This document shows positions 15,489-24,301 of a DNA stretch of 57,113 nt, piece by piece. Under the pieces are notes generated by a model. The model saw only the letters and a program-made list of their open reading frames with translations. It ran no database searches and was not told the DNA's origin. The first letter of the stretch is position 1; each line of letters opens with the position of its first letter. A program made the translations under genes and the position numbers. The DNA comes from Pseudomonadota bacterium (lineage in GTDB: Bacteria > Pseudomonadota > Alphaproteobacteria > Kiloniellales > JACOMY01), in contig JAKOWB010000057.1 of NCBI GenBank assembly GCA_029781795.1, positions 1-57,113 of the forward strand, read 5' to 3'.

Positions 15489-16784
15489 ATGCACCCGGAC
15501 GACCTGCGCCTCTACCGCACAGGGTACCAGCCGCGTCCCTTGCAGGCGGAACTGCACGCCGCCTTCAGGCGCTTCAACGTGCTCGTCTGCCATCGGCGCT
15601 TCGGGAAGACCGTGCTCTGCGTCAATGAGCTGATCGACCAGGCACTGCGCAGCCGGCTGGAGCGGCCACGCTATGCCTACGTGGCGCCCTTCTACAAGCA
15701 GGCCAAGGCGGTCGCCTGGGACTACCTCAAGCACTACACGCAGCCGATCCCGAAGGTGGCGCGGCACGAAACCGAACTGCGCGTCGACCTGCCGAACGGT
15801 GCGCGCATCCAGCTCTATGGCGCCGACAACTACGACGCGCTGCGCGGCATCTACCTCGATGGAGCGGTGATGGACGAGTACGCACAGATGCCGCCCAAGG
15901 CCTGGAGCGAGGTCATCCGGCCGGCCATCGCCGACCGTGCCGGCTTTGCCATCTTCATCGGCACGCCGCGCGGGCGAAACGCCTTCGCCGAACTCTACGA
16001 GACGGCCCGCGACGACTCAGCCTGGCTGGCACGCCTCTACCGCGCAAGCGAGACCGGCATCCTTGGCCGTGAGGAGCTGGAGCTGGCGCGGCGGCAGATG
16101 AGCGAGGAGGAGTTCGCGCAGGAGTTCGAGTGCTCCTTCGATGCCGCGGTCGCCGGGGCCTACTACGGCAAGGTGCTGGCAGAGGCGGAGCGGCAAGGGC
16201 GCATCTGCGCGGTGCCCTGGGCACCCGAGCTGCCGGTGACCACCGCCTGGGACCTGGGCATCGACGACGCCACCGCCATCTGGTTCCTGCAGACGGCCGG
16301 CGCAGAGCTGCGGGTCATCGACTACTACGAGGCCTCCGGCGTCGGGCTGGAGCACTATGCCAAGGTCCTGCAACAGAAACCCTATGTCTATGGCGAGCAC
16401 CTGCTGCCGCACGATGTCGAGGTCAGCGAGCTCGGCACCGGTCGCAGCCGCTACGCTACCCTGGCCGCGCTGGGGCTGCGTGGCCGGGTCGTCGCCAGGC
16501 AACCCGTCGAGGACGGCATCAACGCGGTGCGAAACCTGCTGCCGCGCTGCCTGTTCGACCGCACACGGACGGCGCGCGGCCTCGAGGCATTGCGCCAATA
16601 CCGACGCGACTGGGATGAGAGCCTGGGTACGTTCCGCGCACGGCCGCGGCACGACTGGGCCAGTCATGCTGCCGATGCCTTCCGCTACCTGGCGATGGGC
16701 CTGCGTGTCCAGCAGCGGCCGGCGACGCGCGACGAGGGACGCCCCTTCGACCCGCTGGCCTATGGCCTTCGCGCCGCGGGGTGA
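15489..16784 (+). CDS. terL: Terminase large subunit
   Basis: 431 aa from ATG 15489. Walker A is CHRRFGKT (34-41), Walker B VMDE (127-130), followed by a coupling-motif-like IGTPRG. The C-terminal RNase-H-like nuclease is marked by TAWDLGIDDATAIWF and a late acidic site in DWASHAADAFRYL. The protein drives DNA packaging through the portal, which is not in the window. The small subunit is also not seen. A GTGA overlap couples it to the next gene. Confidence 0.9.
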   Translation: MHPDDLRLYRTGYQPRPLQAELHAAFRRFNVLVCHRRFGKTVLCVNELIDQALRSRLERPRYAYVAPFYKQAKAVAWDYLKHYTQPIPKVARHETELRVDLPNGARIQLYGADNYDALRGIYLDGAVMDEYAQMPPKAWSEVIRPAIADRAGFAIFIGTPRGRNAFAELYETARDDSAWLARLYRASETGILGREELELARRQMSEEEFAQEFECSFDAAVAGAYYGKVLAEAERQGRICAVPWAPELPVTTAWDLGIDDATAIWFLQTAGAELRVIDYYEASGVGLEHYAKVLQQKPYVYGEHLLPHDVEVSELGTGRSRYATLAALGLRGRVVARQPVEDGINAVRNLLPRCLFDRTRTARGLEALRQYRRDWDESLGTFRARPRHDWASHAADAFRYLAMGLRVQQRPATRDEGRPFDPLAYGLRAAG

Positions 16785-17308
16785 CCGCAATGCATCTGCG
16801 TGCCCTGGAACCGGCCCTCGTGGCCGAGGTCCTCTACAACCTGCGTGACGCCGACCGCGCGGAGCTGTCGGCGACGCTTTGGCGCTTCGACAGCAGGTCG
16901 ATCGCAGAGGCGTCGCAAGGCGCGCGATTCGGCTTCGTCGCACTCGCGAACGACGACACGCCGGTAGCCGTCGCGGGCGCGAGCGAGGTCTGGCCCGGCG
17001 TCTTCCAGGTCGGCCTGTTCGCCACGCCGCGCTGGCCCGAGGTCGCCGCGGGCGTCACGCGCGCGCTGAGACGTGACCTGGCCCCGGCGGTGATCGCCAG
17101 CGGCGCGCACCGCGTGCATGCCTTCAGCCTTGCGACGCATGCCGAGGCGCATCGTTGGATGCTGCGCCTGGGTGCGCGCTGCGAGGCGCGCCTGCGCGGC
17201 TGGGGCCGCGGGGGCGAGGACTTCCTGCTCTTCGCGTGGCGCGATCCGGCGCTGTTCCGGCAAGGGCCAAGACTCCTGGCGGCAACTCCCGACGAGGTAC
17301 GGACATGA
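16781..17308 (+). CDS. T7 gp13-like / GNAT-fold phage protein
   Basis: 175 aa from GTG 16781, which overlaps the terminase stop (GTGA); ATG 16790 is an alternative. The opening MHLRALEPALVAEVLYNLRD followed by DRAELSATLW resembles T7 gp13-type proteins, which have an acetyltransferase-like fold. The middle (FGFVALANDDTPVAVAG; FSLATHAEAHRWMLRLGA) fits the GNAT core and its final strand-helix. It may be a minor virion or morphogenesis factor. Enzyme activity is not implied. Confidence 0.6.
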   Translation: MTAMHLRALEPALVAEVLYNLRDADRAELSATLWRFDSRSIAEASQGARFGFVALANDDTPVAVAGASEVWPGVFQVGLFATPRWPEVAAGVTRALRRDLAPAVIASGAHRVHAFSLATHAEAHRWMLRLGARCEARLRGWGRGGEDFLLFAWRDPALFRQGPRLLAATPDEVRT

Positions 17309-19179
17309 CCCTGCTCACCACCAGTGCCAAGCAGAGCTATGCCTGTGACGGAGTCACCCGGGACTTCCCGATCACCATCGCCTGCTTCGCGGCGACGGAC
17401 CTGCAGGTCTGGCTGTACGACGTGGCCAGCGGTACCGAGACGCTATTGGCTGCCGGATCGGACTACCAGGTGGTCGGCGCCATCGAGGGCACGGCGGCGG
17501 TCCGTACCTCGGCGACCTATCCGGCCGGCAAGGCCCTGACCCTGCTGCGCCAGACCGCGTTGACGCAGGCGGTCGACTATGTGGAGAACGATCCCTTTCC
17601 GGCGGCCACTCACGAGCGGGCGCTGGATCTTGCCGCCGCGCGCGACCAGGACCTTGCCGAGGGTCTCTCGCGAAGTCTTCGGATCGGCCCGTCGGACAGC
17701 GGGCATCTGCTGCTGCCGCCGGCGGCGCAGCGTGGCGACCGAGTCCTGCTCTTTGACTCGGCCGGCAATGTCGGCGTGTCTTCCAGCAGCTACAGCGACC
17801 AGAGCGCCGCGGTAGCGGAGTCGGCGGCACTCGCCGCCGCCGGCGCGAGCGCGGCGGCCTTGGCACAGGCTGGAGCCGAGGCGGCGCGCGACCTGGCGCT
17901 GGCATATGGTGCGGCGCTCTCGGGCAGCAGCGCCTCGGCGCTGGCCATCGCCGGCGGCAGCAAGACCTTCGCGACGCAGACCGGCAAGGCCTGGGTGCCG
18001 GGCCAGCGGCTGCGTGCGGCGAGCACGGACGGCAGCAAGGTCATGGACGGAGAGGTTATGGCCTATGCGGCCGGCAGCCTCACGCTGGACGTCGACTATG
18101 TGGAGGGCAGCGGCAGCCATGCCGACTGGACGCTGTCACTGATCGGCGAACGTGGGCCGCCGGGCGCCGGCAGCACGGCTGACAGCGTGTCTGTCGTTCC
18201 GACCGGCGGCATAACAGCGACCGATGCCCAGCTGGCCTTGCAGGAACTGGCTGGCGGCAAGGTGTCGAAGAGCGGCGACGCGATCAGCGGCACGCTGTCC
18301 GTCACCTCGGCGGCCACGGCGGTCCTTACGCTTGTGACCTCCGATTCCGGCGCCGTCCAGGGGCCGCTGCTGACGCTCAGCAGGTTGTCCGCCTCGCCGG
18401 CCGCGAGCGACCGTGGCGGCGGCTGGCGCTCCACCTTCAACAACAGCGGCGGCGGCTCGATCAACGCGGTCATCGTGCGCGCCGTGCTGGACGATCCCAC
18501 CGCCGGCAGCGAGGGCACCTCGGTCGAATGGCTGACCTATGTCGCCGGCGTCTCGGCGCAGCGCATGCTGCTGGGTGCCGGCCTGGCGCTCGGTGGCGCC
18601 GCCGACCCGGGCGCCGGGCGAGTCAACGTCGCCAGCGACGTGCAGGTGAACGGCACCAGCATCAGTCCGCTGGGCCGGCAGACCGTCGCCGTTCCGGCGG
18701 CGGCCATGGTGCCGAGGGTGACGGCCGGGGCCGGCAGCAGCCTGTCCGAGACCGGTACCAACAAGATCGCACTCGCTACCCTCGACTTCGATCCGGCGGT
18801 CGCCGAGTACGCCCAATTCCTGCTGCCCATGCCGAAGAGCTGGAACCGGGGCACCATCGCCGCACAGTTCATCTGGACGGCGAGCGCCACCGGCAGCGTC
18901 GTCTGGAGCGTGAACGCCGTCGCGCTGTCGGACGACGACGCGGCGGACGCGGCGCCTGGGGCCGCGCAGAGCGTCGCCGACGCTGTCACCGCCGCGGGCG
19001 ATGTCATGATCTCGGCGGAAGCAGGGCCGGTGACAATCGCGGGAACGCCTATCGAAGGCGACCTTGTGGTCATCCAGGTCAGCCGGGACGCCGCCAACGG
19101 CGCCGACACCTGCGGCGGCGACGCGCGGCTGATCGCCTTGCGCCTCTTCCTGACTGTCGACGCCGCGACGGATGCGTGA
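17305..19179 (+). CDS. Tail fibre protein 1
   Basis: 624 aa from ATG 17305, overlapping the previous stop (ATGA). Residues 1 to about 130 form a T7 gp17-type N-terminal attachment domain (CDGVTRDFPITI, ATDLQVWLYD, DYVENDPFPAATHERALDL) that docks on the tail. An Ala-rich coiled region and a GERGPPGAGS collagen-like spot follow, then a Ser/Gly/Thr-rich beta region for trimeric fibre shafts and receptor binding. The gene at 20289 has the same N-terminal domain, so the virion may bear two fibres or branched fibres. Confidence 0.75.
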   Translation: MTLLTTSAKQSYACDGVTRDFPITIACFAATDLQVWLYDVASGTETLLAAGSDYQVVGAIEGTAAVRTSATYPAGKALTLLRQTALTQAVDYVENDPFPAATHERALDLAAARDQDLAEGLSRSLRIGPSDSGHLLLPPAAQRGDRVLLFDSAGNVGVSSSSYSDQSAAVAESAALAAAGASAAALAQAGAEAARDLALAYGAALSGSSASALAIAGGSKTFATQTGKAWVPGQRLRAASTDGSKVMDGEVMAYAAGSLTLDVDYVEGSGSHADWTLSLIGERGPPGAGSTADSVSVVPTGGITATDAQLALQELAGGKVSKSGDAISGTLSVTSAATAVLTLVTSDSGAVQGPLLTLSRLSASPAASDRGGGWRSTFNNSGGGSINAVIVRAVLDDPTAGSEGTSVEWLTYVAGVSAQRMLLGAGLALGGAADPGAGRVNVASDVQVNGTSISPLGRQTVAVPAAAMVPRVTAGAGSSLSETGTNKIALATLDFDPAVAEYAQFLLPMPKSWNRGTIAAQFIWTASATGSVVWSVNAVALSDDDAADAAPGAAQSVADAVTAAGDVMISAEAGPVTIAGTPIEGDLVVIQVSRDAANGADTCGGDARLIALRLFLTVDAATDA

Positions 19180-19181
19180 GC

Positions 19182-19865
19182 ATGCTGCGCGCAACGACCT
19201 TGAGCGGGCTGGGGGGCGGCAACCAAGCATTGGCCAAGCAGGTCGCCTTTGCCGGCAGCACCGGGGAATCGGGCAGCGGCGGGACCAGCTGGAGCTTCCC
19301 GAACATCTTCCTGGGCCGGCCGGCGGCCAACCGCAGTCTCATCGTGGCGGCCTTTGGCAGTGCCAGCCTGGCGGGGCCCGGCTTCATCGACTGCGGCGTC
19401 GACGGCCAGGCGGCAAGCCTGGCGGTGCAGGAGAGCGACCGCCTGATCCAGAACGCGCTCTACTGCCTGAGATATCCGACGGGCTGGTACGGGCGGGTGA
19501 CGCTGACGGCCAGCGCCACGATGAGCGGCGCCGGCTTCTACCTGCTACCGGTCTATGGTCTGGCCGCCTCCACGCCTAGCGACAGTGCGAGCAGCGATAC
19601 GCTCTTCGCCACCAGCCGCAGCGTGGCCATCGACTGTCCCGCCGGGGGGCTGATCGTCGGCGCGGTGATCGAGTCCGACCAGTCGCATGGCATTGCCTGG
19701 TCTGGCCTCGCCCAGGAACTGGTCGACTTGCAGATCGGCAGCAGCGTGCGCGTCGGCATCGCCTGCGAGTTCGTGTCCGGCGCGCAGGTCGGTCGGACCG
19801 TCACTGCGAGCTGGACGAGCAATGTGATCGCGGCCCTGTCCGTCGCGAGCTGGGCCGCTGCCTAG
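19182..19865 (+). CDS. Tail-fibre-region protein, beta-rich
   Basis: 227 aa from ATG 19182 (GTG 19176, overlapping the previous stop, is possible). The sequence is rich in Gly, Ser and Ala with beta-sandwich-like repeats (GSGGTSWSFPNIFLG, NRSLIVAAFGSASLAG, GGLIVGAVIES). No specific family is recognised. It lies between the first fibre gene and a small assembly-like gene, so a fibre tip, baseplate-hub or carbohydrate-binding role is likely. Confidence 0.55.
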   Translation: MLRATTLSGLGGGNQALAKQVAFAGSTGESGSGGTSWSFPNIFLGRPAANRSLIVAAFGSASLAGPGFIDCGVDGQAASLAVQESDRLIQNALYCLRYPTGWYGRVTLTASATMSGAGFYLLPVYGLAASTPSDSASSDTLFATSRSVAIDCPAGGLIVGAVIESDQSHGIAWSGLAQELVDLQIGSSVRVGIACEFVSGAQVGRTVTASWTSNVIAALSVASWAAA

Positions 19866-19874
19866 GAGATCGCC

Positions 19875-20249
19875 ATGCGCTATGCCCTGCTGAATGTCGC
19901 CGACGAGGTGCTGCGCTACCAGGAGTTCGAGGCGCAGCCACCCGACCCCGTCGGCAAGGACTGGCGCTGGGTCGCCGACCCGCTGCCCGATCCGCCGCCG
20001 GCCCTGCCCGCTGTTCCCGCGGAGGTCACCAACTTCCAGGCCCGCGCTGTCCTGACGTCGACCGGCCAGCTTGCCGCGGTTGAGGCCTACATCGCAGGCT
20101 TGGCCGACCCGGTGGCGACAGCGGCCTGGGAGTATGCCGGCGTGATCGCCCGCGACAGCCCCCTGGTTGCCGGCGCGCAGGCCGCTCTCGCCCTCGACGA
20201 CGCGGCGATGGACGACCTGTTCATCGCCGCCGCAGCCATCGTCGCGTGA
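19875..20249 (+). CDS. Small tail protein, fibre-assembly-like
   Basis: 124 aa. The N-terminal MRYALLNVADEVLRYQEF plus a Pro-rich linker (PDPPPALPAVPAEV) precede a helical C-terminal part (TNFQARAVLTSTGQL, WEYAGVIARDSPLV, DDAAMDDLFIAAA). This pattern is common in small phage proteins beside tail fibres, often annotated as tail or fibre-assembly proteins. GGAG precedes ATG 19875. Confidence 0.5.
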   Translation: MRYALLNVADEVLRYQEFEAQPPDPVGKDWRWVADPLPDPPPALPAVPAEVTNFQARAVLTSTGQLAAVEAYIAGLADPVATAAWEYAGVIARDSPLVAGAQAALALDDAAMDDLFIAAAAIVA

Positions 20250-20288
20250 CCAAACGGCATCCGCCGCCGGACCATCGGAGACACTGAC

Positions 20289-21395
20289 ATGACCCTGACG
20301 ACCGAGATCGCCAGCGCGACGTTCGTCTGCGACGGCATTGCCGTTCGCTTCGACCTGCCCTTTGCCTTCTTCGCGGCGGACGACCTGCAGGTCGCCGAGG
20401 TCGAGCCGGCGACGGGGAACAGCGAGCCGCGCATGATGGTCACCCACTACACGGTGCAGGGCGGCGGCGGCGCACTGGGCTCGGTGATCGCCAACATCGC
20501 GCCACCCAGCGGTCGGGAGTGGCGCATCTGGCGCCGCACCGGCCGCCGGCAGGACATCGACTATCAGGAGAACGACGCCTTTCCGGCAGCCCTGCACGAG
20601 CTGGCGCTCGACCGGCTGCAGGCACAGATCCAGGAAGTCGACGCCGACCATGACCGCGTGTTGCGCCTCGCTCCTTTCGCCGAGGGCCTGGCGCCCCTGC
20701 CGCCGCTGCAGGACGGTGCCTTCCTGCAGGCCAAGACCGATCCGCCCCGTGTCGAATGGGCGCCGCTGATGGCGCCCGGCGCGCTGGTCGTCACCCCCTA
20801 CATGCAAACGCTGCTGGACGACGCGACGGCGGCGGCGGCCCGCGCCACGCTGGGCCTCGGCGGCGGCCCCGGCACGGTGACCAGCATCGACCTGGCGCCG
20901 GCCGGCGCGGCGGCGGGCCTCAGTTTCCAGGGCGGTCCAGTCACCGGGGCGGGGAGCATCGCTGCCAGCCTCGCCCTGCAGACCCTGCCGAGCGATACGA
21001 CGCCGAACCCGGCCACCGACTACCTGGTGACCTACAGCGGCGCGGCGAACGCGCATCGCAAGGTGCGCATCGACCAGGTGCCGATACCGCCGGTCGCGGA
21101 CGGCAGCGTGACCCAACTCAAGCTGGCCAACTCCGCCGTCACCGCGGCCAAGATGGCGAGCGGTGCCGCCGTGCAGGGGGGCAGCAACGCGGCGAGCGGA
21201 TCTGGGCAGCTGTTTCTCGATCGGCAGGGCGACCTTCTCCGCTTCCGGCGCCTGCTGGTGCAGCGCACTGTGGTTGGATCGGGCAACGTGGTCAGTGACG
21301 TCGGCATCGCCATCTCGACCGGCAGCGATACGGTGACGATCACCTTGACCGTATCCAGGACGACCATCAGCACGGGCGGGACAGGCGGTGAATAG
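20289..21395 (+). CDS. Tail fibre protein 2
   Basis: 368 aa. Its first 130 residues match the attachment domain of the 17305-19179 product position by position (VCDGIAVRFDLPFAFF, ADDLQVAEVE, DYQENDAFPAALHELALDR). After that it has fibre-like repeats (ADGSVTQLKLANSAVTAAKM) and a Gly/Thr-rich end. It is shorter than fibre 1 by about 250 residues. Two docking-domain fibres suggest dual receptor specificity or an adaptor fibre. Confidence 0.7.
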   Translation: MTLTTEIASATFVCDGIAVRFDLPFAFFAADDLQVAEVEPATGNSEPRMMVTHYTVQGGGGALGSVIANIAPPSGREWRIWRRTGRRQDIDYQENDAFPAALHELALDRLQAQIQEVDADHDRVLRLAPFAEGLAPLPPLQDGAFLQAKTDPPRVEWAPLMAPGALVVTPYMQTLLDDATAAAARATLGLGGGPGTVTSIDLAPAGAAAGLSFQGGPVTGAGSIAASLALQTLPSDTTPNPATDYLVTYSGAANAHRKVRIDQVPIPPVADGSVTQLKLANSAVTAAKMASGAAVQGGSNAASGSGQLFLDRQGDLLRFRRLLVQRTVVGSGNVVSDVGIAISTGSDTVTITLTVSRTTISTGGTGGE

Positions 21396-21428
21396 CATGG
21401 CGCACGGCACCGCCCGAGAGGGCGCGCC

Positions 21429-21725
21429 ATGCCGCTAGCGCGAAGCGAGGGGCAGCTGTCGTCGCCGGGCCACTCGGCCCCGGCGATGTTCCTGGGCTGC
21501 TTCAACGTCACCCTCTGGGGCGACTTCAGCGGCAGCGTCGTGCTTGAACGTAGCTTCGATGCCGGCAGGACCTGGCATCCGCTGGCGCGTGATCGCGCCG
21601 GCACGGCCGCGTGCTTTGCCGCGCCGATCAGTCTCACGTTCGAGGAATGCGAGCGCGGCGTGCTCTATCGCCTGCACTGCCCTGTTCTCGACGCCGGGCG
21701 GTTGCACTACCGGCTGAGCCAGTGA
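21429..21725 (+). CDS. Small beta-sandwich phage tail protein
   Basis: 98 aa with FNVTLWGDFSGSVVLERSFD, then GRTWHPLARD and a closing GRLHYRLSQ. The alternating hydrophobic pattern resembles the small beta-sandwich proteins found among podovirus tail-fibre genes. The exact role is unknown. A GC-rich hairpin (21731-21747) follows its stop. Confidence 0.5.
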   Translation: MPLARSEGQLSSPGHSAPAMFLGCFNVTLWGDFSGSVVLERSFDAGRTWHPLARDRAGTAACFAAPISLTFEECERGVLYRLHCPVLDAGRLHYRLSQ

Positions 21726-21806
21726 GGCCGGCCGCCCTGCGGGCGGCAGCTGCCAAGGCCCACGGGCACTTTCATCGAGACAACCGATGTCATTGAGGAG
21801 GATTCC

Positions 21807-22082
21807 ATGCGGGTAGAGCTCTTGAGCAATGCGTCGTCCACCGGCGCCGGCAGGACCTGGAACGGCGGGCAGGGTGCCTTTCTGGTCGCCGGCAGCCTCG
21901 GCGGGGCTACGGTGAAGCTGCAGATCCTCGGCCCCGATGGTGCGACCTGGCTTGACGTGGGGGCGGATGCCGCCCTAGACGCGGCTGGCGCCGCGGGCTT
22001 TGCCCTGCCGCCCGGCCAGATCCGCGCCGCGGTCTCCGGCGGCTCGCCCACTGGCCTCTACGCCCTGGCGGTGCACCTCTGA
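21807..22082 (+). CDS. Small beta-rich phage protein
   Basis: 91 aa behind a strong GAGGAGGA Shine-Dalgarno. Motifs TWNGGQGAFLVAGSLGG, VKLQILGPDGATWLD and IRAAVSGGSPTGLYAL suggest a compact beta-sandwich like that of the preceding gene. Its stop overlaps the next start by one base, so it is coupled to the spike gene. It is probably a structural adaptor or chaperone for the spike. Confidence 0.5.
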   Translation: MRVELLSNASSTGAGRTWNGGQGAFLVAGSLGGATVKLQILGPDGATWLDVGADAALDAAGAAGFALPPGQIRAAVSGGSPTGLYALAVHL

Positions 22083-23158
22083 TGGGCGCGATCCGCAAAC
22101 TTGCAAGACCGCTGGCAGGCCAACTGGCGTGGAAGCTAGGCAACCTACCAGCATGGCAGGGTGGAGGGTCGGTGGGGCCCACGTCCTACAGCTTCGATTT
22201 CTCCGCCGCTGTTCTGCCGTCAGGCACCAGGCTTGAGCGTGCCAGCAGTGGCACACGTTTCAACTCCAGCGGCCTCCTTGTTAGCGAGATGATCGACGTC
22301 GCTCGGTTCGACTATGACCCATCGACGCTGATGTTGCTGGGCCTGCTGGTCGAACCGCAACGGACTAACACGGTCCGCTCGTCCGAGAACATCACCACCA
22401 GCGGCGTCCTGTACAATATTCAAAATGCCTCTATCTCAGTGGATGCAACAATTGCGCCTGACGGTGAGGTGTCGGCCGAAAAACTTGTGCCAAACACTAC
22501 CGACAGCACCGTTCATTTGGTACAGGCCTATTGGCAGGGCGCCAGCGGTTTCACGCCGACGGCGGGCGTCAAGTATTGCTCATCGCAGTTCGTTAAGGCG
22601 GCCGGGTACAACTTCATCCAAATGGTCACCAACAACACCTTCTCGGGTGGTACGCACTTCTGCTACTTCGATTTGGCGACAGGCGCGTTTGGCGACTATG
22701 GCGCAGGCTATATGGCGAGCGATCTCACCAAACAGGATGTGGGAGGCGGCTGGTGGCGGACTTCCCAGCGCTGGATCGGCAAGGCCACTCCGGCAATCTA
22801 CGACAGCTGTTGGGGCATTCGGCCGGTAGTTGTATTCAACAGTACTACTCCGAGCTATGCCGGCGACGGCACCTCAGGCGTATTGTCCTGGGGTTGGCAG
22901 ACCGAGGTCGGCGATTACCCGACCAGCTACATCCCCAACACTAGCACTGTCAGTGCCGCAACCCGCGCTGCCGACGTGCTCAAACTCGATGTGGCTGATG
23001 GGTATTGGGATGTCGAAGTCACTACGCCCAACGGTACATTCAACGCGAGCGGCCTAGCCGTCTCTGGCGGGGCCGGCTACCAGTTCGACTGGGCGGACTT
23101 CAACGGCGCTACGACGGAACGGCACTTGCTATCGGCCGCCTTCACCCCGGCTGCCTAA
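22082..23158 (+). CDS. Receptor-binding / spike-like protein
   Basis: 358 aa. Lectin-like region: SVDATIAPDGEVSAEKLVP, FDLATGAFGDYGAGYM and GWQTEVGDYPTSYIPN followed by ATRAAD, a combination typical of concanavalin-like domains in phage head- or tail-spike proteins. An amphipathic start (MGAIRKLARPLAGQLAWKLG) may anchor it to the tail. Base composition is less GC-rich here (22250-22900), as is common for host-range genes exchanged between phages. Confidence 0.65.
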   Translation: MGAIRKLARPLAGQLAWKLGNLPAWQGGGSVGPTSYSFDFSAAVLPSGTRLERASSGTRFNSSGLLVSEMIDVARFDYDPSTLMLLGLLVEPQRTNTVRSSENITTSGVLYNIQNASISVDATIAPDGEVSAEKLVPNTTDSTVHLVQAYWQGASGFTPTAGVKYCSSQFVKAAGYNFIQMVTNNTFSGGTHFCYFDLATGAFGDYGAGYMASDLTKQDVGGGWWRTSQRWIGKATPAIYDSCWGIRPVVVFNSTTPSYAGDGTSGVLSWGWQTEVGDYPTSYIPNTSTVSAATRAADVLKLDVADGYWDVEVTTPNGTFNASGLAVSGGAGYQFDWADFNGATTERHLLSAAFTPAA

Positions 23159-23224
23159 GAGAGTGCGAAGGGCTACGACGCTCTCGCTCTCAAGCCGTAG
23201 GACTCAGGTGCTGCTCTATGGGCG

Positions 23225-23467
23225 ATGCCGGCGCTGGGTGAGAAGCAGGCGCGCAACTTGATCGTGCCACTTCTGGCCTGCTCGGCCGCCCCCTAGAACG
23301 GCATCGAGACCGCCGGCAAGCCAGTCCAGCAGTACGCCGCCTTGCTCAGACAGCGCGACCCGCTCGAAGTGCTGGAGATGACTGACTTGGCTCAATACGG
23401 GGTCGTCGTCGCTAGCCAAGCCGAGTTCCGGGCGGTCGGCGGTGGCTGGGCGGCAATGCACGGCTGA
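23225..23467 (+). pseudogene. Small phage gene split by an in-frame amber codon
   Basis: ATG 23225 starts a frame reading MPALGEKQARNLIVPLLA, which meets TAG at 23294-23296. It then continues without other stops to TGA at 23465 (NGIETAGKPVQQYAALLR, MTDLAQYGVVVASQAEFRAV). Both halves look like one phage protein of 80 codons. One base change (for example TAC to TAG) would explain the break. Recoding is unlikely, since TAG ends several other genes here. The rest of 23159-23509 holds nothing else that I can support. Confidence 0.5.
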
Positions 23468-23509
23468 CCCCACAGCCATTCCACGGTTTCGACTGTTCAA
23501 GAGGCTCCA

Positions 23510-23797
23510 ATGCGCCAAGCGAGCTGCTTGATGCCGCTGATCCTGCTCGCCCTCATGACACGGCCGGCCGTGGCGGCGCTTGGCGCTTTCGAGTTGGCCG
23601 GCCAGCCCGCCAACATTGGCTTTGCCGTCCAGCGTGACTTCGATATAGCGCCGCTCGACGTCTGGGTCCCCGGCCACAATCTGCCCGTCGACGGCCGGAG
23701 CAACGGCAGCCTGTGGCGAGCGTTAGCGGTGTTGGTGCAGCACATGGCCTGCCACCTGCTGCCGCCGTCGTGCACATCAGCGGGGCAAGACTCATGA
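23510..23797 (+). CDS. Small secreted or membrane-anchored phage protein
   Basis: 95 aa with a good Shine-Dalgarno (AGAGG) and a signal-like hydrophobic start (LMPLILLALMTRPAVAALG). The mature part is short (FAVQRDFDIAPLDVWVPG) with no known domain. Its stop overlaps the next start (ATGA). Location just before the holin suggests a lysis-region accessory. The antisense frame here also looks protein-like in part, which lowers confidence. Confidence 0.4.
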   Translation: MRQASCLMPLILLALMTRPAVAALGAFELAGQPANIGFAVQRDFDIAPLDVWVPGHNLPVDGRSNGSLWRALAVLVQHMACHLLPPSCTSAGQDS

Positions 23798-23937
23798 TCA
23801 GCGGTCGCTTCTGCCCGTTCAGGGCCTGGCGCACGCGGCGGTGCGGTGGGCCGGTGGACAGGGCGCTGGCAGCGGCGATCGCCCTTGGCGGCGCGCTCGC
23901 GCTCTACGGCCTGCTCAAGCACCTGGGGGTCTGGTGA
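23794..23937 (+). CDS. Small single-pass membrane protein of the lysis region
   Basis: 47 aa from ATG 23794: a basic N terminus (FRAWRTRRCGG) then one hydrophobic span (ALAAAIALGGALALYGLL). It overlaps both neighbours (ATGA upstream, TGATG downstream), so the three genes are translated as a unit. It could be a holin partner or antiholin, inferred from size and topology. Confidence 0.5.
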   Translation: MISGRFCPFRAWRTRRCGGPVDRALAAAIALGGALALYGLLKHLGVW

Positions 23938-24296
23938 TGAACGACGGCGACGGGGGCGGCGTGGTCAGGCTGCTGGCCAATCTGTGGGAGCTCGTGGTCC
24001 TTGGCCTGCTGGTCGGCGGGCTGGCGCGCGCCGCGCGCTGGGCGCGCAAGGAGCGCATGGGCTCACGGCGCTGGGCGCCGAAAGTGCTGCTCTGGGAGGC
24101 TGTGCTGGCGGTCTTCTCCGGCTTCGTCGGCTCCGGCCTGTCGGAGGCCATGAACCTTGGCGACCGGGCCAGCTACGCGGCCGTGGCGCTGCTTTCCTAC
24201 TTCGGCCCGGAGTTCATCGAGGACCTGGTGCTGCGCTTCCGCGACCGCGAACTGCCGAAACCGCCGGCCACCCCTGTCCAACCGCCGAAGGAGTAG
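23937..24296 (+). CDS. Holin
   Basis: 119 aa from ATG 23937. Segments LLANLWELVVLGLLVGGLA, WEAVLAVFSGFVGSGLSEA and YAAVALLSYFGPEFIEDLVL give two to three membrane spans; the hydrophilic C terminus is rich in Lys, Arg and Pro. The layout fits LydA/HP1-type phage holins with a periplasmic-cytoplasmic hairpin. It precedes the endolysin by five bases, the normal order for a lysis cassette. Confidence 0.7.
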   Translation: MNDGDGGGVVRLLANLWELVVLGLLVGGLARAARWARKERMGSRRWAPKVLLWEAVLAVFSGFVGSGLSEAMNLGDRASYAAVALLSYFGPEFIEDLVLRFRDRELPKPPATPVQPPKE

Positions 24297-24301
24297 CGCC
24301 C

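Noticed and set aside
23225..23467. Amber recoding as a general feature of this phage
   Set aside because: TAG ends other intact phage genes (for example at 14943-14945), so it is read as stop.
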